Of a DNA stretch of 22,842 nucleotides, positions 9,651 through 17,700 are shown piece by piece. A program made the translations under genes and the position numbers. How positions within the stretch are numbered: the stretch's first letter is position 1; the number at the start of each line of letters is the position of its first letter. The DNA is taken from assembly GCF_001039355.2 (NCBI RefSeq), contig NW_019773654.1:43994-66835 (forward strand). Reading direction: 5' to 3'. The stretch is from Lingula anatina. Taxonomy: Eukaryota; Brachiopoda; Lingulata; Lingulida; Lingulidae. The notes under the pieces were generated by a model, which did no database searches, had not been told where the DNA came from, and worked only from the letters and a program-made list of their open reading frames with translations.

Positions 9651-10330
9651 AAAAACACACATATAAATATGCCAAAAGGTACGTGTAAGGAAATTTTTGG
9701 CTTTGCCTCATTTCGCTCGGTGTATTATTATTTAGCAGAGGGTAGGAGGGGGTTACCTCGCAAGCCAAATAGGGGCCGGGGGTGGAGGGCCCTGTGTCCT
9801 ATGACCTGCCAATGCGTATTATGTTATCAATATGTTCAATTTGTCATAGGCCTGTGTTCTTGGCGGATGTATAACAAAAGCATGTATCAAATCAAGTTTT
9901 AACACCGGGGTCGCATTATCCATATGACAATAAAAGTCTTTCCACTTGATGTTTGTGTTTGTTGAGAAAATGACGCCAAAAGCAAAATATAAAGGGGAAT
10001 TCCCTTCGTCATTTCCAATAATGATAGAGAGTCGCCATTTGCACAGGGCGGGTACAATAGGTAAGTAGCCTAACTTAGTTACTGGTATTTTGACGAAATT
10101 CTGAAGTAACATGTCAACCACATCAATGTGAACAAGAGACATTCAAGTAGGTATACTTGGGATATCAGTCTGTTGTTAACATCTGGGTAAAAAGCCATCG
10201 CAAGGCATCGTAAAGATTGAAAGTGTTTGCCATTAGTGATCAAACTCGGAAATTTGGCTTTACTTTCTGTTTGCATGTAGATATATTTTATGTAAAGATA
10301 TTAAAATTACTTAAGTATAATAGTTGCATT

Positions 10331-10581
10331 AAGAATAATTCGGGATGTTAAGGAAAAAGTTTAAAGGGAAAGCCACAATACAGTGATCCAAAGAGGGATG
10401 GCATCATGGAGTTAGACTCAATATGGCAAAGGAATCAATACTCGTTTTTATATCCTGCCGCCCCCCTTCGATTTCTGAAAGAAATCACATCAATGGTCCC
10501 CTCATCAAAAAAGAATTTTGACTAGCAGAATCATAGTTCTTAACCGTTCCAAATGGCACCGTTCGCCCTCTAAAATATCGA
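10331..10581. other. Unassigned sequence before the gap
   Basis: Unique-looking sequence with no open frame or recognised repeat. It leads into the homopolymer block at the gap edge. Confidence 0.4.
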
Positions 10582-10668
10582 TTTTTTTTTTTTTTTTTTT
10601 TTTTTTTGGGGGGGGGGGGGGCTTCAGGGGGCCTGAACCCCCCCCCAAGGGGGGGGGGGCTGCTTCGC
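10582..10668. repeat. T-run/G-run block at left gap edge, repeated at right edge
   Basis: A run of T, a run of G, then GCTTCAGGGGGCCTGAAC, a C-run, AAG plus G-run, and CTGCTTCGC up to the first N. The same order recurs at 11326-11417 in the same orientation with a few differences (CAGAGGGCCTGAACCCC). These homopolymers are difficult to sequence and probably caused the contig break. Confidence 0.8.
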
Positions 10669-11325
10669 NNNNNNNNNNNNNNNNNNNNNNNNNNNNNNNN
10701 NNNNNNNNNNNNNNNNNNNNNNNNNNNNNNNNNNNNNNNNNNNNNNNNNNNNNNNNNNNNNNNNNNNNNNNNNNNNNNNNNNNNNNNNNNNNNNNNNNNN
10801 NNNNNNNNNNNNNNNNNNNNNNNNNNNNNNNNNNNNNNNNNNNNNNNNNNNNNNNNNNNNNNNNNNNNNNNNNNNNNNNNNNNNNNNNNNNNNNNNNNNN
10901 NNNNNNNNNNNNNNNNNNNNNNNNNNNNNNNNNNNNNNNNNNNNNNNNNNNNNNNNNNNNNNNNNNNNNNNNNNNNNNNNNNNNNNNNNNNNNNNNNNNN
11001 NNNNNNNNNNNNNNNNNNNNNNNNNNNNNNNNNNNNNNNNNNNNNNNNNNNNNNNNNNNNNNNNNNNNNNNNNNNNNNNNNNNNNNNNNNNNNNNNNNNN
11101 NNNNNNNNNNNNNNNNNNNNNNNNNNNNNNNNNNNNNNNNNNNNNNNNNNNNNNNNNNNNNNNNNNNNNNNNNNNNNNNNNNNNNNNNNNNNNNNNNNNN
11201 NNNNNNNNNNNNNNNNNNNNNNNNNNNNNNNNNNNNNNNNNNNNNNNNNNNNNNNNNNNNNNNNNNNNNNNNNNNNNNNNNNNNNNNNNNNNNNNNNNNN
11301 NNNNNNNNNNNNNNNNNNNNNNNNN
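10669..11325. other. Assembly gap (657 N)
   Basis: A run of undetermined bases. Its odd length suggests a size estimated from read pairs rather than a fixed placeholder. Content is unknown. Any open frame spanning it is meaningless. Confidence 1.
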
Positions 11326-11356
<31 letters not shown>

Positions 11357-11417
11357 GGGGGGGGGGGGGGCTTCAGAGGGCCTGAACCCCACACCAAGGG
11401 GGGGGGGTCTGCTTCGC
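11326..11417. repeat. T-run/G-run block at right gap edge
   Basis: Direct counterpart of 10582-10668, ending with CTGCTTCGC and continuing into ATCGCCCGCCCG. See the finding on the possibly artificial duplication around the gap. Confidence 0.8.
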
Positions 11418-11474
11418 ATCGCCCGCCCGCCCCCCTTTCAAATAATCCTATTTCCGCCATTGGTATATGTATTA

Positions 11475-11522
11475 CTACATACTAAGATCTAATATACCAT
11501 ATATTAGATCTTAGCTACATAC
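11475..11522. repeat. Perfect 15-bp inverted repeat flanked by 8-bp direct repeats
   Basis: CTAAGATCTAATATA (11482-11496) and its exact reverse complement (11500-11514) are separated by CCA. CTACATAC occurs on both sides (11475-11482 and 11515-11522, the first overlapping the arm by one base). It could fold as a near-complete hairpin. No terminator role is claimed in this eukaryotic context. Confidence 0.7.
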
Positions 11523-11702
11523 GAGACGACATGTTCCTATATTTGTACTCCTGTACTATAATCTGCTTACGTATATTGTTTTGTTAAAACCTAAGAGGAA
11601 TATCACTTCACAACAAACTTTGACAGAGGAACACATTAATGTCCGCATATAGATCACACAAATATTTGCAAACACACGCCTACGTACAAGCACACTCCCA
11701 CC

Positions 11703-11733
<31 letters not shown>

Positions 11734-12316
11734 TATAGAGGAGCAATACATGTAAACGCCACCTATTTGGTTTGATTAACTTTTAGATATCTTTTAAAGC
11801 TCTATCTTTTCAGTTTATCATTTTAAAATGTTTATTAAATGTCCATCAAACAAAATAATTTCACTGGCTGACCCAAGTATTTGTAGGTGGAGGAGGATAG
11901 AGGAAAGCACAAGGATAGGAAATTAGTCAGGCTTCCCTTTCAGATAAAGACAATTTTACTGCCATGGTAACATGAGATGACAGGTCTGGAGAGAGACTTT
12001 TTTTGGACTGTGATTTGGAGAGTGAGAAGGGTGCTAAGGGGATATCTCAGGGGATAACTAAGGGGAACACACGTGTCCTCTGTGTCCGCCCCTGGATCCA
12101 ACACTGTATTCACATTCGGATCCACTAAACCCCAAAAAATGCGTTTCAAACCTTCCACACTACTCTGGTCCTGCCCTTGTATTTGACACAGGTATACCGT
12201 GGGTCTGTCCATGTTTAGTCAGAAAATATGGTAAAACTGGTATTTTTATCAGTGCCTTGTAATGAAAATTGCATCTTATTTTAGAAATACCGTTCATGGT
12301 ATAGCAGCCAGCCAAT
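11523..12316. other. Upstream region of the first ankyrin gene
   Basis: AT-rich sequence with a CA microsatellite (11710-11733). A more GC-rich stretch at about 12040-12200 contains GTGTCCGCCCCTGGATCC, reminiscent of the ends of the element at 9156-9325, but I cannot define two ends or a target duplication. A TAG in frame with the ankyrin start lies at 12302-12304. No promoter motif can be defended. Confidence 0.4.
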
Positions 12317-14654
12317 ATGGCTGACAGAAGGCTTCTTAAGGCTGCAGTGGACGGAGACATACAGAATTTACAGGAAATGCTGACTGCCGGGGAGTGCGAC
12401 ATCAATGTCCAGGGCAGGGTAACAACGTTTATTACTCTGTCACTATAGTCACGTCATTGTCGAACTATTTAGTATTCTCCTAGTAACTGCCTCACCCCTT
12501 TCTACCACCCCCTACGTTATACTCCACGGCGTTTATGATATAAACATGACAATGTCTACATATATGGAAGGGACCAGATATCGATGTATTGACAGCAAGA
12601 AACCCATACCGAGTACGTATCAGCTCTTTGGTAAATATAGGCCTACCACATTCAGAGATTATGCATTGTGTACAATGTAGTATCTGGTTTCGTTCACCGA
12701 TATGCTTTGGTCTTAATTGGCATGTTTCAATTTTTTTAAATTGTTTCAGCGCAAACTACTATAAATTTATCATGAAAACGGCGATTCAAGGCTTATACAC
12801 ATCTACAAAGGTTTAAGGCGACGTCTTTAACCAGTATTGTACTAAATGATATTTACCTAAACCACAAATGTCTGATCATACAGCCTCTTTAAACGTGGCC
12901 ATTGCTACGCAGTACGTCATCCGGGCGGTTTTGCTTTGCACGCGTCATTTGGCTCTAACCTAGGCAAATCCAATATGCCAGTTACACGTACAGATTCTCT
13001 CAATATTTCTTCTTCATAATGTGAAAAGTGCAAATCTCTGACTCAAAGATTCGGTGAGTTCAGATATTTTCCAAGTAGAGAAATCCCTGCCCTCGTACTT
13101 TCTCGCGGTAACCGTATTTTAACCTCACTTCTTGTAAAATCTTGCGAAAAATTCGACTCCACGGCGAGATTTGCTTCGATCTCAGTTGGCCTCCCTTTTT
13201 GATTGAGGACTGGTTACTTAAGAGTATTTTCTTTTTAAAACCTTATTCTCAAAACTTATTGTCCTATACACGTTTTTTCAACGCGTATGTCGTTAACGTG
13301 TAATCACATTGTTTGTACATATCCACAGTGCGGCCTGACACCACTTCACTGGGCTGTCTTTTTCGGCCACACACAATGTGTTCAACTTCTCCACCAACAC
13401 GGGGCGGATACCAGTATACAGCTTGAGGTGATTGTCGAATATTTTAAGCATGGCAATATCGCTACATTTCTGTACAACTAAATATCTTTCCCAAAGTTCA
13501 TTAAAGATTATTGTGCGAGGTTTACATATCCTGCTTAGCAATCTTTAAGGTTATAAGTAATTATCCTAAAGCATGTATCGATTCACATTGTTTATACCCT
13601 TCGCACATCACACTGAGAATTTGCGCTAAATTATTTTTGTTTGTAACTGATAATTTAAAACTCTGCACAGAAATAAGCATGATTCTGCAACATGGATTTT
13701 ATGTGTAGTCACATTGTTTGTCCATATTCTCAGAATGGGAGTTCACCACTTCACCTGGCTGCCAAGGGCGGCCACACACAATGTGTTCAGCTTCTCCTCC
13801 AACACGGGGCGGATACCAGTATACAGACTGGGGTGAGTGTAGAATAGTCTTAGCATAGCAATATTGCTACAGTTGCACACAACTACATGTATATGTCTTT
13901 CCCAAAGTTCATTAAAGATTATTGTGCGAGGTTTACATATCCTGCTTAGCAATCTTTAAGGTTATAAGTAATTATCCTAAAGCATGTATCGATTCACATT
14001 GTTTATACCCTTCGCACATCACACTGAGAATTTGCGCTAAATTATTTTTGTTTGTAACTGATAATTTAAAACTCTGCACAGAAATAAGCATGATTCTGCA
14101 ACATGGATTTTATGTGTAGTCACATTGTTTGTCCATATTCTCAGAATGGGAGTTCACCACTTCACCTGGCTGCCAAGGGCGGCCACACACAATGTGTTCA
14201 GCTTCTCCTCCAACACGGGGCGGATACCAGTATACAGACTGGGGTGAGTGTAGAATAGTCTTAGCATAGCAATATTGCTACAGTTGCACACAACTACATG
14301 TATATGTCTTTCCCAAAGTTCATTAAAGATTATTGTGCGAGGTTTACATATCCTGCTTAGCAATCTTTAAGGTTATAAGTAATTATCCTAAAGCATGTAT
14401 CGATTCACATTGTTTATACCCTTCGCACATCACACTGAGAATTTGCGCTAAATTATTTTTGTTTGTAACTGATAATTTAAAACTCTGCACAGAAATAAGC
14501 ATGATTCTGCAACATGGATTTTATGTGTAGTCACATTGTTTGTCCATATTCTCAGAATGGGAGTTCACCACTTCACCTGGCTGCCAAGGGCGGCCACACA
14601 CAATGTGTTCAGCTTCTCCTCCAACACGGGGCGGATACCAGTATACAGACTGGG
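12317..14654 (+). CDS. Ankyrin-repeat protein gene 1, 5' part only
   Basis: Exons: 12317-12418 (start, 34 codons), 13329-13427, 13734-13832, 14145-14243 and 14556-14654, all phase 0 with GT-AG junctions. The ATG has A at -3 and G at +4, and an upstream in-frame TAG. The first exon begins MADRRLLKAAVDGDIQNLQ and is an N-terminal capping ankyrin repeat. Each later exon is exactly one 33-residue repeat of the form xGxTPLHxAAxxGH plus TQCVQLLLQHGADT. Repeats 2-4 are identical because they lie in perfect 411-bp copies. No C-terminal exons follow. Only 136 bp after the last exon, past an N at 14741, the start exon of a second copy begins. Either the 3' half was lost by rearrangement or the join is an assembly error. 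The first ankyrin donor is GTGATT rather than the GTGAGT of most others. No membrane segment is visible. Ankyrin repeats bind proteins or other ligands, and the partner is unknown. Confidence 0.8.
12870..13215. other. GC-richer insert-like stretch in intron 1 of ankyrin gene 1
   Basis: The first intron of gene 1 is 910 bp, whereas the paralogous intron of gene 2 is only 384 bp. The extra length includes this stretch, of different composition, between the homologous intron ends. On the minus strand it begins near TTTAAAGAGGCTGTATGATC. It may be an interspersed element, but I could not identify inverted ends, a target duplication or a coding frame. Confidence 0.3.
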
Positions 14655-14718
14655 GTGAGTGTAGAATAGTCTTAGCATAGCAATATTGCTACAGTTGCAC
14701 ACAACTACATGTATATGT
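13486..14718 (+). repeat. Perfect tandem triplication, 411-bp unit
   Basis: Three head-to-tail copies (13486-13896, 13897-14307, 14308-14718), identical by eye over their full length including the intron. Each holds one ankyrin exon (13734, 14145 and 14556 starts). All other ankyrin units in the window differ from each other by several percent or more, so this is either very recent amplification or an assembly artefact. Confidence 0.9.
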
Positions 14719-14740
14719 CTTTTCCGAAGTTCATTAGAAG

Positions 14741-14741
14741 N
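14741..14741. other. Single ambiguous base at the gene 1/gene 2 junction
   Basis: An isolated N lies exactly where similarity to the ankyrin intron stops and the 5' region of the second start exon begins. It may mark a contig join. Confidence 0.9.
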
Positions 14742-14790
14742 TCGTTCATTGCTCTTCGCAAGAATATCCACGGTATAGCAGCTAGCCAGT

Positions 14791-17700
14791 ATGGCTGACA
14801 GTAGGCTTCTCTGGGCTGCAAGGGGTGGAGCTACACAGAGTTTACAGGAACTGCTGACTGCCGGGGAGTGCAACATCAATGTCCAGGACTGGGTAACAAC
14901 GTTAATTACTCTGTCACTAGTCACGATATCGTTTAGCTATTTATTATTACAGTAAGGATACAAACTGAAGTATTTACACTATTGCAGAAACGACCCATTA
15001 CAAATTCCGTGGGCATTCTCTAAGTAACTGCCTCACTCCTTACTGCTCCTCTTCCTTCTTGTTACTGTTAATTCTTTTCTTAAAGCCTTATTCTTAAAGA
15101 CTATTGTCCCAAACATGTTTTTCGACACGACATTGTTTATACATATCATATGATAGTGCGAATTTCTGCTGACCGATTTTTGTTAATTACTGATAATTTT
15201 AAACCCTGCATGAAAATAAGCATGTTTCTGCAACATAAATTGTCTGTTTACTCACACTGTTTGTACATATTCTCAGATTGGGCGTACACCAATTCACTGG
15301 GCTGCCAGGCACGGCCACACACAATGTGTCCAGCTTCTCCTCCAACACGGGGCTGATACCAGTATACAGGATGAGGTGAGTGTAGAATATTCTAAGCATA
15401 GCAATATCGGTACACTTGCGTATAACCTCATATATTTCTTGAAGTTTATTAGAATTCTTAAATTATAAGTTATCATCTTAAAAGCATGTATCGAATCTTA
15501 TTGTTTATACCCTGTACAAATCACAGTGAAAATCTTTGCTTACCAATTTTTTGTTTATAGCTGATTTCTTTAAATACCTAGTGGAAATAAATTTAATTCT
15601 GCAACATGGATTATCTGTTTACTCACATTGTTTGTCCATATTCTCAGATTGGGTGTACACCACTTCACGTGGCTGCCGGGCACGGCCACACTCAATGTGT
15701 CCAGCTTCTCCTCCAACACGGGGCAGATACCAGTATACAGGATATTGTGAGTGTAGAATATTCTAAGCATAACAATATTGTACACTTGCGTATTACTACA
15801 TATATTTCTCAAAGTTTATTAGAAGTTATTGTACAAGGTTTACATATTCTGCTTAGCGATCTTTCCCTTAAATTATAAGTAATCATCTTAAAATATGTAT
15901 CGAATCACATCGCTTATATCCTTTACATATCACATTGATGTTTTTTTTTTTGTTCATCGATTTCAGTTTATTACTGATTGCTTTAAACATCCAGTGGAAA
16001 TAAATTTGATTCTGCAACATGGATTATCTGTTTACTCACATTGTTTGTCCATATTCTCAGCATGACCAGACACCACTTCACTGCGCTGCCAACCAGGGCC
16101 ACACACAATGTGTCCAGCTTCTCCTCCAACACGGGGCGGATACCAGTATACAGGCTAAGGTGAGTGTAGAATATTCTTAGCATAGCAATATTGCTACTCT
16201 TGCGTATAACTACATGTCTTTTCCGATGTACATTAGAAGTTATTGTGCCAGGTTTACATATCCTGCTTAGCGATCTTTGTTTTAAGTTATAACTTATGAT
16301 CTTAAAGCATGTATCGAATCTTATTGTTTATACCCTGTACAAATCACAGTGAGAATCTTTGCTTACCATTTTTTTTGTTAATAGCTGATTACTTTGAACA
16401 CCCAGTGGAAATAAACATGATTCTACGGCATGGATTATCTGTTTACTCTCATTGTTGGTCCATATTTTCAGAATGGGTGGACACCACTTCAGGAGGCTGC
16501 CAGGGGCGGCCACACGCAATGTGTCCAGCTTCTCCTCCAACAAGGGGTTGATACCAATATACAGGCTGAGGTGAGTGTAGAATATTCTTAGCATAGCAAT
16601 ATTGCTACTCTTGCGTATAACTACATGTCTTTTCCGATGTACATTAGAAGTTATTGTTCCAGGTTTACATATCCTGCTTAGCGATCTTTCAAGTTATAAC
16701 TAATGATCTTAAAGCATGTATCTAATCTTATTGTGTATACCCTGTACAAACACAGTAAGAATCTTTGCTTAGCATTTTTTTTGTTTATAGCTGATTACTT
16801 TAAACACACAGTGAAAATAAACATGATTCTACAGCATGGATTATCTGTTTACTCTCAATGTTGGTCCATATTTTCAGAATGGATGGACACCACTTCACCA
16901 GGCTGCCAGGGGCGGCCAAACGCAATGTGTCCAGCTTCTCCTCCAACACGGGGCTGATACCAATATACAGTCTGAGGTGAGTGTAGAATATTCTTAGCAT
17001 AGCAATATTGCTCCACTGGCGTATAACTACATGTCTTTTCCGATGTACATAAGAAGTTATTGTTCCAGGTTTACATATCCTGCTTAGCGATCTTTCAAGT
17101 AATAACTAATGATCTTAAAGCATGTAGCCTATCTAATCTGGTTGTTTATAGCCTGTACATATCACAGTGAGAATCTTTGCTTACCGATTTTTTTATAGCT
17201 GATTACTTTGAACACCCAGTGGAAATAAATTTGATTCTGCAATATGGATTATCTGTTTACTGACATTGTTTGTCCATATTCTCAGAATGGGTGGAGACCA
17301 CTTCACTGCGCTGCCAGGGGCGGCCACACGCAATGTGTCCAGCTTCTCCTCCAACACGGGGCTGATACCAATATACAGGCTAAGGTGAGTGTAGAATATT
17401 CTTAGCATAGGAATATTGCTTCTCTTGCGTAAAACTACATGTCTTTTCCGATGTACATTAGAAGTTATTGCGAGGTTTACATATCCTGTTTAGCGATCTT
17501 TCAAGTTATAACTAATTATCTTACAGCATGTATCGAATCTTACTGTGTATACCCTGTACAAATCACAGTGAAAATCTTTGCTTACCAATTTTTTGTTTAT
17601 AGCTGATTACTTTAAACACCCAGTGGAAATAAACATGATTCTACGGCATGGATTATCTGTTTACTCTCATTGTGGGTCCATATTTTCAGAATGGGTGGAC

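Larger units (their letters stand above)
5098..10330. repeat. Complex tandem repeat array, diverged units of about 1.1-1.5 kb
   Basis: At least five units share the same order of landmarks: (1) CATTATCCATTGAACAATAAA, (2) AAAGGGGAATTCCC, (3) GAGTCGCCATTTGCACAGGGCGG followed by GTAAG, (4) ACGAAATTCTGAAG(T/A)AACA and TGTCAACCACATC, (5) TACTTTCTGTTTG, (6) ACAACGGTGTATGT, (7) a CA microsatellite, (8) TCTCGTTTCGCTCGGTGTA, (9) GGGCCCTGTGT. Units begin at about 5640, 6720, 8215 (258-bp partial), 8473 and 9900, with a diverged or partial one from 5098. Inside each full unit landmarks 4-5 occur twice about 370 bp apart, so the unit is itself an internal dimer. TAA and CA microsatellites sit at equivalent places in sister units. 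Short minus-strand open frames recur in all copies but are broken by microsatellites and differ in length, so I do not call them genes. The family is not one I can name. Confidence 0.8.

Noticed and set aside
5184-10142. Minus-strand frames in the tandem array (MSLVHxDVV..LLQNFVKxP type) as a small gene family
   Set aside because: They differ in length, run through TAA/CA/AG microsatellites, lack splice or domain support, and recur because the units are copies.
10505-11492. Long open frames on both strands through the N run
   Set aside because: They are open only because N cannot give a stop. The real parts are homopolymer runs translated as F, K, G or P.
11475-11522. Rho-independent terminator
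   Set aside because: Eukaryotic context, AT-rich arms and no following T-run. Kept only as an inverted repeat.
12040-12212. A third MITE related to the element at 9156-9325, suggested by TCCGCCCCTGGATCC
   Set aside because: Only one end-like motif is seen. There is no matching inverted end, no target duplication and no empty-site comparison.
14776-14892. Second start exon as an internal exon of one single long ankyrin gene
   Set aside because: A usable acceptor would have to be GTATAGCAG with no pyrimidine tract, and its 5' flank matches that of the first start exon including the upstream TAG. Separate first exons are more likely, though fusion transcripts are not excluded.
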